A stretch of 7,316 nucleotides of DNA from an uncultured Chloroflexota bacterium (GTDB taxonomy: Bacteria > Chloroflexota > Limnocylindria > Limnocylindrales > Limnocylindraceae): the NCBI GenBank assembly GCA_937864085.1, contig CALMIH010000035.1, positions 1 to 7,316 on the forward strand. The letters run 5' to 3'. A program made the position numbers and the translations under genes. Under the pieces are notes generated by a model. The model searched no databases, was not told where the DNA came from, and worked only from the letters and a program-made list of their open reading frames with translations. Positions 1 through 6,026 of the stretch are shown one piece after another; the first letter of the stretch is position 1; each line of letters opens with the position of its first letter.

Positions 1-2
1 TG

Positions 3-149
3 GTGGCAAGCCTGATGATGGCGTCTGGCCTCGCCTGTAGCGGCGCCTCATCCCGTTGGGTGCGCCAGCGTGGCTGGGAGTTGAGTGCGCTCGGACTCGC
101 CGTGGCCGCACTTTCTGTCGCACTCGCCACCGTTGAGGGGGTAGGCTAA
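3..149 (+). CDS. C-terminal fragment of an unrecognised membrane protein
   Basis: The only frame open from the left edge reads 48 codons to a TAA at 147-149; the gene begins outside the window. The visible tail is small-residue-rich and hydrophobic: an SLMMASGLA stretch, then a basic linker with RWVRQRGW, then a likely last membrane helix (LSALGLAVAALSVALA) and a short acidic end. Two hydrophobic stretches split by a basic loop suggest a polytopic inner-membrane protein. No family motif is visible and I do not recognise it. The tRNA gene begins 17 bp after its stop. The call as coding rests on the open frame and the helix-like composition only. Confidence 0.5.
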   Translation: MASLMMASGLACSGASSRWVRQRGWELSALGLAVAALSVALATVEGVG

Positions 150-166
150 GGCGCGCGGTACGCCGT

Positions 167-243
167 GGGGGGATAGCTCAGGTGGTTAGAGCTCCGAGCT
201 TATATCTCGGCGGTCCCTGGTTCGAGTCCAGGTCCCCCTACCA
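167..243 (+). tRNA. tRNA-Ile with anticodon UAU (reads AUA)
   Basis: A full cloverleaf can be folded by eye. The acceptor stem is 167-173 with 233-239, six Watson-Crick pairs plus a G-U at pair 1-72. The D stem is GCTC 176-179 with GAGC 189-192, with GG in the loop. The anticodon stem is CCGAG 194-198 with CTCGG 206-210 around loop CTTATAT, so the anticodon is TAT at 201-203. The variable loop is 211-215. The T stem is CCTGG/CCAGG around TTCGAGT (216-232). The discriminator is A240 and CCA is encoded at 241-243. T33 and A37 are in place. UAU decodes AUA isoleucine. Most bacteria instead use a CAU anticodon modified to lysidine, so this is the less common solution. The G1-U72 pair is also unusual. 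Confidence 0.93.
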
Positions 244-327
244 ACCTCTCTGCGATCTGATCGCGACAATCCGGTCACGCTGACGCTGCCCTTGGTCTCC
301 AAAAGTGCGAGTGAGACCTTCGCGGGT

Positions 328-333
328 CATACT
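328..333 (+). promoter_or_regulatory. -10-like box for a leaderless SDR gene
   Basis: CATACT lies exactly six bases before the ATG at 340. It matches TATAAT at four of six positions, including the key second A and last T. A start site at the usual distance would fall on the A of the ATG, giving a leaderless mRNA. No Shine-Dalgarno is visible and no clear -35 box is seen. Support comes from the same spacing at four other genes here. Confidence 0.5.
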
Positions 334-339
334 CCCCAC

Positions 340-1122
340 ATGAGTCGTCGAACCGCACTTGTTACGGGGGCCTCCTCTGGTATTGGCGAGTGCATCGCGC
401 TGCAACTCGCTGAGCGCGGTTGGGACCTTGTCCTTGTGGCGCGCCGTGGCGATGAGCTGGCGCGCGTTGCCGCTGTAGCGAGTGCTAGCGGTGCAACAAG
501 CGAGACAATTGTTGCCGATCTCTCAACTCCTGCCGGCGTCGCACTGATCGAGGCGCGCATTGCGGATAGCGCAGCACCACTTGATCTCGTTGTTAACAAC
601 GCCGGCTATGGCAGGTTCGGCAAGATCACGGAGCTTGATGCCGAGGGTGAATCAAATGAGATTGCGGTGAACGTCAACGCCCTGATGCGCCTCTCGCGCG
701 CGGCACTGGTGGCAATGGCGCCACGAAAGAGCGGCGCGATCTTGAACGTTGCCTCGGTTGCCTCCTTCCTCCCGTTCCCAGGATTCACCACGTACGCGGC
801 GACGAAGGCTTTTGTGCGCAGCTTCACGCTGGCGCTCCATGAGGAGGCACGACCACTCGGCGTGCGCGTGACCTGTGTTGCACCGGGCTATACGCCGAGT
901 GGCTTTCAGGAACGCGGTGGCCTCTCATCTACGGCAGGACAACCGAGCTTCATGCTGACGAGCGCCGATTCTGTTGCCCGTGCGGCGCTTGATGCGGTTG
1001 AAGCGGGGCGGGCCCTCGTTGTCCCAGGAATTGTCAACGCGATCAGTGCGCGAATTCTTGGACTGATGCCGAGTGCGGCGCAGCGCAAGATCGGCGCCTT
1101 CATGTCGCAGTTCACGCGCTAG
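340..1122 (+). CDS. Classical short-chain dehydrogenase/reductase (SDR), NAD(P)-dependent
   Basis: This is a 260-residue Rossmann-fold oxidoreductase of the classical SDR family, DltE/YdfG-like, cytosolic. The N-terminal cofactor motif TGASSGIG is at residues 9-16, and D60 would contact adenine. NNAG is at 86-89 and the structural Asn is N111. The catalytic set is S139, Y152 and K156 (YAATK), followed by PG at 182-183. The paired arginines after the second strand (VARR, 33-36) suggest NADP(H) preference. The substrate cannot be told: such enzymes reduce or oxidise many carbonyls and alcohols. I chose the ATG at 340 because it puts the glycine motif at the usual distance from the N-terminus and lies six bases after a -10-like box. 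A TTG at 292 in the same frame would add 16 unconserved residues. The gene ends 24 bp from a convergent gene. Confidence 0.93.
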   Translation: MSRRTALVTGASSGIGECIALQLAERGWDLVLVARRGDELARVAAVASASGATSETIVADLSTPAGVALIEARIADSAAPLDLVVNNAGYGRFGKITELDAEGESNEIAVNVNALMRLSRAALVAMAPRKSGAILNVASVASFLPFPGFTTYAATKAFVRSFTLALHEEARPLGVRVTCVAPGYTPSGFQERGGLSSTAGQPSFMLTSADSVARAALDAVEAGRALVVPGIVNAISARILGLMPSAAQRKIGAFMSQFTR

Positions 1123-1146
1123 CGTTAAACGCCCGCTGAGGCTCGC

Positions 1147-2223
1147 TTAGGAGCGGACGCTCCAGCTGACACCATCAGCCTGATCAACAAGCTCTACGCC
1201 GAGCGCCTCAATCGCATCGCGAATCGCATCCGCATCTGCGTAGCGCTTCTCTGCGCGGGCGGCGGCGCGCAGGGCGATCAGACGATCCACCGCTGGGGCA
1301 ATGAGATCACGCGCTGATGGAGCCGCGGGAGTTGTGTCGAGGACGACCTCTGGGCTCAGCGGCGCAGCGGCAGGGCGCAGTGCGTCGGCGTTAGGAAAGC
1401 GCGCCAAGAAGCTCGTGATCGACTCGGATGCGCCGCTATGTAGGGCCGTCTCCCCGGATCCAGGGATGCGAATGGTGACGGCACCCTTGCCGTGGACCGC
1501 AACGCTGTCTGTCGCAAAGTCAATGAAGAGCGCCGTATGTTCATCAATGCCGAGCACGGCAACACCTGCCGGAAGCGATCGCTCAAGTTCGCGCAGCTTG
1601 ACATCACCGATGAAGCAGCGCGAGGTGTCGTGTGTTGCCCCTTCGGCGTTATTCCAGTGCGGCACAATGGCAACGCGCAGCCCAAGCATCGTGCCGAGGA
1701 GATTCATGCCGCTGAGCCAGTGCGCGGGGAGCCCAGCCTTACAAATCTCATAGACGGGGATCGTTGACTCACTGCTCGCCGCAGCTGCTGCAGATGAGGT
1801 GATCAGCGTTGCGCCTGCACGAATGCGCGCAATGAGACGATCAACGATCGGCGTTCCAGCCCAGCGGAAGATGGCGCGCGATGGTGAGCCAGGCCCGAGG
1901 AAGAGGAGGTTCGCCGCGTCAAGAGCGGCGAGTGTCGGAGTGAACGCGCTCGTAGGGAGATCGGCGCCAGGGCGCTCCGTCTCCGGAAGTCCAACGACGG
2001 TGGTGGCGACGCCAACCTTGGAGCGGAAGAAGACGGCGATCTTTTCGCCCATCTCGGCACGATTGGTCTGGAAATCGTAGGAACCATCAAGCGCCACGAG
2101 CGACGGTGCTGCGTCGCGAGGCGGCAGTGAGGCGACGAGCGCGCGATGGGTTGGAGCCATTGACGGACCGATCTCCCCTGAGCCGATCAAGACGATTCGC
2201 CCCGTTGCACCGTCACTTCTCAT
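1147..2223 (-). CDS. Cyanophycinase-like (peptidase S51/class I amidotransferase fold) protein with CysRS-like C-terminal tail
   Basis: This is a 358-residue soluble protein in two parts. Residues 9-255 look like the cyanophycinase/S51 branch of the class I glutamine amidotransferase fold. They hold a first strand and glycine turn (VLIGSGEIG), FLGPGSP (108-114) where relatives bind substrate, and a nucleophile-elbow-like LITSSAAAAAS (140-150). There S144 would be the nucleophile, though the usual GxSAGA glycines are missing. VPHWNNAEG (187-195), DTSRCFIGD (199-207) and GIDEHTALFID (225-235) look strongly conserved. Residues about 305-355 (RLIALRAAARAEKRYADADAIRD, then LGVEL, then GVSW) resemble the C-terminal helical end of cysteinyl-tRNA synthetase. 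Such proteins may be misnamed cysteinyl-tRNA synthetase, but no synthetase catalytic domain is present. Substrate unknown. The start ATG is supported by a -10-like box six bases upstream. It diverges from a second protein of the same fold. Confidence 0.8.
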   Translation of the reverse strand: MRSDGATGRIVLIGSGEIGPSMAPTHRALVASLPPRDAAPSLVALDGSYDFQTNRAEMGEKIAVFFRSKVGVATTVVGLPETERPGADLPTSAFTPTLAALDAANLLFLGPGSPSRAIFRWAGTPIVDRLIARIRAGATLITSSAAAAASSESTIPVYEICKAGLPAHWLSGMNLLGTMLGLRVAIVPHWNNAEGATHDTSRCFIGDVKLRELERSLPAGVAVLGIDEHTALFIDFATDSVAVHGKGAVTIRIPGSGETALHSGASESITSFLARFPNADALRPAAAPLSPEVVLDTTPAAPSARDLIAPAVDRLIALRAAARAEKRYADADAIRDAIEALGVELVDQADGVSWSVRS

Positions 2224-2229
2224 CTAGGG

Positions 2230-2235
2230 AGTATG
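2230..2235 (-). promoter_or_regulatory. -10-like box for the leaderless S51-like gene
   Basis: Read on the minus strand the box is CATACT, six bases (CCCTAG) before the ATG at 2223. It is the same hexamer and spacing as at the SDR gene. It lies only 16 bp from the plus-strand box of the divergent neighbour, so the two polymerase sites must overlap and could exclude each other. Confidence 0.5.
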
Positions 2236-2251
2236 GCGCAATCGGCACCGC

Positions 2252-2257
2252 TAGGAT
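2252..2257 (+). promoter_or_regulatory. -10-like box for the leaderless second S51-like gene
   Basis: TAGGAT (four of six with TATAAT, key A and T kept) stands six bases before the GTG at 2264. This spacing is what picks the GTG as start codon. No ribosome-binding site and no -35 box can be seen. It overlaps functionally with the minus-strand promoter in the same 40-bp gap. Confidence 0.5.
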
Positions 2258-2263
2258 GCTGAG

Positions 2264-2857
2264 GTGGGACGACTGATCCTCTCTGGTGGCGGTTTTGGCG
2301 TTCGCGTGAGCGCGTGGCCAGAGGCGCTCGATTGGCTCGCCGCCTCCCCGGCGCCGCTCAGCATCGCCTCACTTGCCTCACATGATGAGCGCCAAGCGGA
2401 TGCGCTCGTCACACTTCTCGCCCAGCGCGGTTGCGAAGCGACGCTCTTCTCATCGGGAGATAGCGATCTAACAAACGGCACGATCTTTCTCTGCGGCGGT
2501 GACGCCACACTGCTTGCCTCCGATAGCGCACGCGCCGCTCTGCTTCGTCGCTGGATCGCCGAGCCGGATCTGACAGTGATCGCCGATTCTGCGTCAGCGA
2601 TGGCGCTCGGTCGGCGCGCAGCATCATGCACCTGCGGTGGTCACGCCATCCGCACGGTCGCCGGCCTTGGGGCGCTCGGCGCGTGGAGCATCTTGGCGCA
2701 TGCGGATGGTCCAGACGATGCGCGCATCGCGGCACTGCGTGATCCAGATGTTGCAGGTGGTGGTGAGCAGCTCGCGCTGCAAACGGGTGAAGCCGTTGAG
2801 GTGCTCGGTCTCCCTGACGCGGTGCGCTTTAAGAAGCTGGACTGGTCAGCGCGTTAA
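2264..2857 (+). CDS. Small class I amidotransferase-fold (peptidase S51-like) protein
   Basis: This is a 197-residue soluble protein with a GTG start. It shows the outline of the peptidase S51/cyanophycinase fold. A first strand runs into a glycine loop (LILSGGGFG, 4-12), then FLCGGD (75-80) matches the FxGGD-like substrate loop. IADSASAMALG (106-116) aligns with the nucleophile elbow GxSAGAMxLG, giving S109 as likely nucleophile; the second glycine has become S111. A clear catalytic His cannot be assigned by eye. It may be a serine peptidase or amidohydrolase acting on a small peptide-like compound, or a binding protein; the substrate is unknown. It is divergent from the larger same-fold gene across 40 bp, so the two may share control or function. 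Its stop is 7 bp from the end of convergent nth. Confidence 0.72.
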   Translation: MGRLILSGGGFGVRVSAWPEALDWLAASPAPLSIASLASHDERQADALVTLLAQRGCEATLFSSGDSDLTNGTIFLCGGDATLLASDSARAALLRRWIAEPDLTVIADSASAMALGRRAASCTCGGHAIRTVAGLGALGAWSILAHADGPDDARIAALRDPDVAGGGEQLALQTGEAVEVLGLPDAVRFKKLDWSAR

Positions 2858-2864
2858 GTCGCCT

Positions 2865-3581
2865 CTACGGTGCGCGGCGGTTGACGTGCCGGCATCGCGC
2901 GCGAACAGGGCAGCCGCCACAGTCTGGCCGGAGCGCGTCGCAGTGGCCGCGTCCGTGTCGGATCAGCGCCACGTGCGCCTCATACATGCGTTCGGGTGGA
3001 ACGAGGTGGAGCCAGGCGTCGTGTGCAAACTTCAAGCTCGCTTTTTCAGGGATTAGGCCGATGCGTTTACTGACGCGCTCCACATGTGTATCAACTGGCA
3101 TCAGCGGCACGCCGAAACAGAAGAGCATCACGATTGATGCCGTCTTCGGTCCAATGCCAGGAATCGCCGTGAGCCAGTCGCGCGCAGCGAGTGGCTCCAT
3201 CTCTTTGAGGAAACTCAGGTCGTAGTCACCGCTCTGCAGCCGCGTCGCCTTCAACGCCGCTTTAATGCGTGGCGCCTTCTGTGCCGCAAGGCCACCACTC
3301 TTGATCACGCTTGCGAGTTGACGTACCGGTGCGCTCTCAACCGCCGCCCAGTCTGCGTATCGTTCGCGTAGCGCAGCGAATGCACGCGCCGCGTTGGTGT
3401 CGCTCGTGTTCTGGCTGAGGATGGTGGTGACCAGTTCGCTGATCGGGTCGAGTCGCGGCTTCCAACGCGGCCTCCCGTAGAGCGCGGCGAGCCCGTCCAG
3501 TACCTCTGCCACTAGCTCAGGTCGCCGCTTTTGGAGCTGCGTCGCCCAGGTGCGCGCGGGGTTAGCGATTCGTCGTGCCAT
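2865..3581 (-). CDS. nth: Endonuclease III-like DNA glycosylase/AP lyase
   Basis: This 238-residue base-excision repair enzyme removes oxidised pyrimidines and cuts at the abasic site. LSQNTSD (55-61) is the conserved helix near the active site, where E. coli has LSAQATD. The helix-hairpin-helix is IPGIGPKTAS (140-149), and its K146 is the catalytic lysine. VDTHV (163-167) holds the catalytic D164. The C-terminal iron-sulfur loop is complete: C214-x6-C221-x2-C224-x5-C230. All key residues are present, so a bifunctional active enzyme is expected. I chose the ATG at 3581, six bases after a TACGAT box, over a GTG at 3602 that would add seven residues and overlap that box. The LSQNTSD variant marks a subgroup somewhat distinct from E. 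coli Nth, so preferred lesions could differ. Confidence 0.93.
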   Translation of the reverse strand: MARRIANPARTWATQLQKRRPELVAEVLDGLAALYGRPRWKPRLDPISELVTTILSQNTSDTNAARAFAALRERYADWAAVESAPVRQLASVIKSGGLAAQKAPRIKAALKATRLQSGDYDLSFLKEMEPLAARDWLTAIPGIGPKTASIVMLFCFGVPLMPVDTHVERVSKRIGLIPEKASLKFAHDAWLHLVPPERMYEAHVALIRHGRGHCDALRPDCGGCPVRARCRHVNRRAP

Positions 3582-3587
3582 GGCCTG

Positions 3588-3593
3588 ATCGTA
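3588..3593 (-). promoter_or_regulatory. -10-like box for leaderless nth
   Basis: The minus strand reads TACGAT, then CAGGCC, then the ATG at 3581: again exactly six bases. It has four of six matches to TATAAT with the essential A and T. No Shine-Dalgarno precedes the ATG, which fits leaderless translation. The box argues against the earlier GTG start at 3602. Confidence 0.5.
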
Positions 3594-3602
3594 GCGGCGC
3601 AC

Positions 3603-3646
3603 ACGCTCAATACGCGGGTGCCACGCTCACCTCGTGCGGGTGCGCC
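3603..3646 (+). repeat. Imperfect tandem repeat in the nth/MFS divergent region
   Basis: Two adjacent copies of about 20-24 bp lie at 3603-3622 and 3623-3646. Both begin ACGCTCA and continue to CGGGTG and CC; the second copy has four extra bases. They sit between the divergent nth and transporter genes, where a regulator site would be expected. It could be an operator or simply a local duplication in GC-rich DNA. Confidence 0.35.
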
Positions 3647-3708
3647 ATGCGCGCCGCCACTCGCGCGGTGGCAGGGGAGCCGCCATCCTCGTGGCAGCCT
3701 GGTCGGCC

Positions 3709-3727
3709 GCTGCGAGCCCATCGCAGC
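3709..3727 (+). promoter_or_regulatory. Perfect hairpin in the leader of the MFS gene
   Basis: GCTGCGA (3709-3715) and TCGCAGC (3721-3727) form a perfect seven-pair stem with a five-base loop. It ends seven bases before the purine-rich Shine-Dalgarno tract. Its position in a leader that could exceed 100 nt suggests an effect on transcript folding or translation. I do not recognise a known riboswitch consensus. There is no U-run, so it is not a typical terminator. Confidence 0.4.
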
Positions 3728-3733
3728 CCGCCC

Positions 3734-3745
3734 AGGGAGGGAGGA
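3734..3745 (+). promoter_or_regulatory. Strong Shine-Dalgarno of the MFS gene
   Basis: The purine tract AGGGAGGGAGGA contains GGAGG at 3740-3744, eight bases before the ATG at 3753. It decides the start of the transporter and rules out the long upstream in-frame extension. It is the only clear ribosome-binding site among the complete bacterial genes here. Confidence 0.8.
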
Positions 3746-3752
3746 CAACGAG

Positions 3753-4994
3753 ATGGCTTCACGATCAACGGGCGGCGTACGCATCACCGTCCCAGCAACC
3801 TGGATCGCATCATGGACGCTCTACGACCTCGCCAACACGATCTGGTCGTACGGGATCTTCTCCTACGCGATCGGCCTCTATCTGACGAGCGAGCAGGGGC
3901 TCGGTGAATCGCAGGGGAACCTGTGGCTGCAGATCTCGATTGCACTCTCCGTTGGCATCAATGCGTTGATCTCTCCAGCGATCGGAGCAATCTCCGACCG
4001 CGCCGGACGACGCCTGCCGTATCTGCTCTTCTTCACCCTTCTTGCGATCATCCCGGCGATCTTCATCCCGTCGGTGCCAGTTGGCATCGGTGTGGTGCTC
4101 TTCTGCATCGCGAACTTCGGCTATCAGTCGGCCCTGGTCTATTACGACGCTACGATCAAGATCGTGAGCACACCAGCAAACCGTGGCTGGGTCTCAGGCC
4201 TCGGTAACGGCCTTGGCTATCTCGGCACGATTCTTATCGGCGTGATCATCCTCTTCGGCGATATCTCCGTGGCGCAGGTCTTTGTGATTGCCCCAATCCT
4301 GTTCGGTGTGCTCTCAATCCCGATCTTTATCTTCATCAAGGAGGTTCCAGAGCCGTCAGGGAAGGCTGCTACCGGAGGCTCTCTGATGGCCACTCTCGGC
4401 ACCATCCGCGAGCTCAAAAAGTATCCAGGCCTGAAGCGCTTCCTTACGGCGCGCTTCTTCTACACCGATGCGCAGAACACCGTGATCTCGATCATGGCGA
4501 TCTTCGCCGTCCAGGCGGTTGGCTTCACGCAGGGTGAGGCGAACTACGTCCTTGTTGCCTTGGCAACAACGGCGGTGATCGGCGGACTTGTCTGGGGGCG
4601 CCTCACCGACAGCCGCGGACCAAAGGCAACGCTCAATCGCGTTCTCGCCCTCTGGGCTGTGGCGCTCGTGATCGGCTCACTCTTCGTTTCGCCGATTCCA
4701 TTCATCGTTGCTGGCGTCATTCTCGGCTTCGGCTTCGGTGGACTCTCAGGCGCAGATCGCATCCTGATGTATCGACTCTCCCCACCGAAGCAGCTCGGCG
4801 AGTTCTACGGTCTCTACGGCCTTGTCGGCAAGGGATCACAAGTGCTCGGCGGCCTACTTTATGGCGCCACGATCTTCTTCTTGCAGCCAATCATTGGTAA
4901 CGGCGCATACACCGTTGGCTTGTTGACGCTGCTCGCAACGATGCTTGTTGGCTGGTATCTCCTCCAGGGCGTTCCGGAGAAACGCGAGGGCTAA
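3753..4994 (+). CDS. MFS transporter, UMF1/Atg22-like family
   Basis: This is a 413-residue integral membrane protein with about twelve hydrophobic segments. The first helix region carries WTLYDLANTIWSYGIF (21-36), close to the WxLYDWAN signature of the UMF1/Atg22-like branch of the major facilitator superfamily. The loop after the second helix holds SDRAGRR (81-87), the MFS motif A. A second copy, RLTDSRGPK (283-291), lies after the domain repeat. VSGLGNGLGYLG (147-158) and GEFYGLYGLVGKGSQVLGG (349-367) are also typical. A hydrophilic central loop lies near 196-228. Eukaryotic Atg22 exports amino acids from the vacuole; bacterial substrates are mostly unknown, so none is assigned. The frame stays open upstream to 3531, but the ATG at 3753 follows a strong Shine-Dalgarno and the extra 74 residues are Arg/Pro-rich and overlap nth. 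It converges on galE, 32 bp away. Confidence 0.9.
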   Translation: MASRSTGGVRITVPATWIASWTLYDLANTIWSYGIFSYAIGLYLTSEQGLGESQGNLWLQISIALSVGINALISPAIGAISDRAGRRLPYLLFFTLLAIIPAIFIPSVPVGIGVVLFCIANFGYQSALVYYDATIKIVSTPANRGWVSGLGNGLGYLGTILIGVIILFGDISVAQVFVIAPILFGVLSIPIFIFIKEVPEPSGKAATGGSLMATLGTIRELKKYPGLKRFLTARFFYTDAQNTVISIMAIFAVQAVGFTQGEANYVLVALATTAVIGGLVWGRLTDSRGPKATLNRVLALWAVALVIGSLFVSPIPFIVAGVILGFGFGGLSGADRILMYRLSPPKQLGEFYGLYGLVGKGSQVLGGLLYGATIFFLQPIIGNGAYTVGLLTLLATMLVGWYLLQGVPEKREG

Positions 4995-4996
4995 GC

Positions 4997-5014
4997 CTCC
5001 GCGAGCGCGCGGAG
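4997..5014. terminator. Possible bidirectional terminator hairpin
   Basis: CTCCGCG (4997-5003) and CGCGGAG (5008-5014) make a perfect seven-pair GC-rich stem around AGCG. It lies three bases after the transporter stop and 12 bp from the galE stop, which is where a terminator for convergent genes is expected. Only TT follows on the plus strand, so the classic U-run is absent on both sides and efficiency is uncertain. Confidence 0.45.
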
Positions 5015-5026
5015 TTAGCGCGCCGC

Positions 5027-5998
5027 TTAGGCGAGGAGGCTGCGGACGATGCGGGTGATCTCGCTCTGACGCGGCTTCCAACTGAGGAGTGATGCGGCGC
5101 GAGAGATATCTGCGACGAGACGCGGTGGATCGCCAGCGCGGCGCGGCTTGATCTGGACGTTGATCGTGCGCTTTGTTGAGCGCTCAACGGCGCTGATCGC
5201 CTCCTTGACGCTCGTGCCAACTCCGCTCCCGATGTTGATCGCGGCGTAGCCGGGCTTCGTTGAATCCTTGAGCGCGTACTTGACTGCGGCCACGTTCGCG
5301 GCGGCAACGTCAGAGATGTGAACGTAGTCGCGGAGCGCGCTGCCATCTGGCGTGGCGTAGTCGGTGCCGTAGAGCTCAAACGGCTCGCCACTCTGCGCGG
5401 CGTGCAGGAGCCGCGGGACGAGATGTGTCTCAGGGGTGTGGCGTTCACTGATTCGCTCGGTGCTCCCCGCAACGTTGAAGTAGCGCAGTGCAACGGCGCG
5501 CAGATTACCCGCCTCTGCAAATGAGCGCAGTGCGAGTTCAAAGGCGACCTTCGTTGCACCATATGGGTTGATCGGATCAGGGGGCAGATCTTCGCTCAGA
5601 TTCAGGGCCGGCTGCGCTCCGTAGATCGCGGCACTTGAGGAGAAGACGAAGGCGTTGATTCCCGCGTTACGCACCGCTTCAAGCAGGATGAGGCTCGCCT
5701 GGACATTGACGCTGAAGTAGAGCTCTGGCTGCTCGGCACTCTCCGAGACGATGCTCTTTGCGCCACAGTGAACCACCGCATCAATGCGGGCAGTGTGGAG
5801 GAGCTGTTCGACGCGGTTACTGTCGCCGTAATCTCCTGTCTGAGCTGAGGCGGCATTCGGGATGGACTCAACGTGTCCAGCCGACAAGTTATCAAGCACC
5901 ACGACCTGGTAGCCGGCTGCGAGGAGCGCGTCCGCGGTTGCGGCGCCAACATAGCCGGCGCCTCCAGTGAGCAGGATCGTTGCACCAGGCTCGGTCAT
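5027..5998 (-). CDS. galE: UDP-glucose 4-epimerase
   Basis: This 323-residue cytosolic extended-SDR enzyme interconverts UDP-glucose and UDP-galactose with bound NAD. It feeds galactose use and surface polysaccharide synthesis. The glycine motif TGGAGYVG is at 11-18 and LDN at 35-37, where the Asp binds the adenosine ribose. FSSSAAIYG (119-127) contains catalytic S122, and NPYGATK (144-150) gives Y146 and K150. LRYFNVAGS (171-179), THLVPRL (191-197) and GTDYATPDGSALRDYVH (211-227) are classic GalE signatures. The last of these makes GalE a better call than a general NAD-epimerase. Length fits the family (about 320-340). The ATG is fixed by the -10-like box TAGAAT six bases before it. It follows the CCA-enzyme fragment on the same strand after 28 bp but seems to have its own promoter. 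Confidence 0.95.
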   Translation of the reverse strand: MTEPGATILLTGGAGYVGAATADALLAAGYQVVVLDNLSAGHVESIPNAASAQTGDYGDSNRVEQLLHTARIDAVVHCGAKSIVSESAEQPELYFSVNVQASLILLEAVRNAGINAFVFSSSAAIYGAQPALNLSEDLPPDPINPYGATKVAFELALRSFAEAGNLRAVALRYFNVAGSTERISERHTPETHLVPRLLHAAQSGEPFELYGTDYATPDGSALRDYVHISDVAAANVAAVKYALKDSTKPGYAAINIGSGVGTSVKEAISAVERSTKRTINVQIKPRRAGDPPRLVADISRAASLLSWKPRQSEITRIVRSLLA

Positions 5999-6004
5999 GC
6001 GTGG

Positions 6005-6010
6005 ATTCTA
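6005..6010 (-). promoter_or_regulatory. -10 box for leaderless galE
   Basis: The minus strand reads TAGAAT (five of six with TATAAT), then CCACGC, then the ATG at 5998. This is the best match of the five such boxes in the window, with the same six-base spacing. It sits in the 28-bp gap after the upstream gene's stop, so galE can be transcribed on its own. No -35 element is clear. Confidence 0.6.
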
Positions 6011-6026
6011 GCGCTGCGCTGCGGCG

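Noticed and set aside
252..264. Small hairpin (GCGAT/ATCGC) after the tRNA as a terminator
   Set aside because: Only five pairs and no T-run follow; too weak to call.
292..339. TTG start that would extend the SDR by 16 residues
   Set aside because: No ribosome-binding site, the extra residues do not look like SDR sequence, and the ATG at 340 has the -10-like box at the spacing shared with four other genes.
1150..1163. GGAGCG/CGCTCC palindrome between the SDR and S51-like genes as a terminator
   Set aside because: It lies within the last codons of the minus-strand gene, has a two-base loop and no T-run; probably codon-driven.
1301..1753. Plus-strand open frame opposite the S51-like gene
   Set aside because: Composition is Ser/Arg/Ala-rich as expected from the reverse of a real gene; no start signal or motif.
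3603..3735. Known riboswitch in the transporter leader
   Set aside because: I compared by eye with the cores I remember (fluoride, ZTP, glycine, cobalamin, c-di-GMP, mini-ykkC) and found no matching conserved core.
3531..3752. Upstream extension of the transporter frame by 74 codons
   Set aside because: It overlaps nth and its promoter, is Arg/Pro-rich without homology features, and a strong Shine-Dalgarno marks the ATG at 3753.
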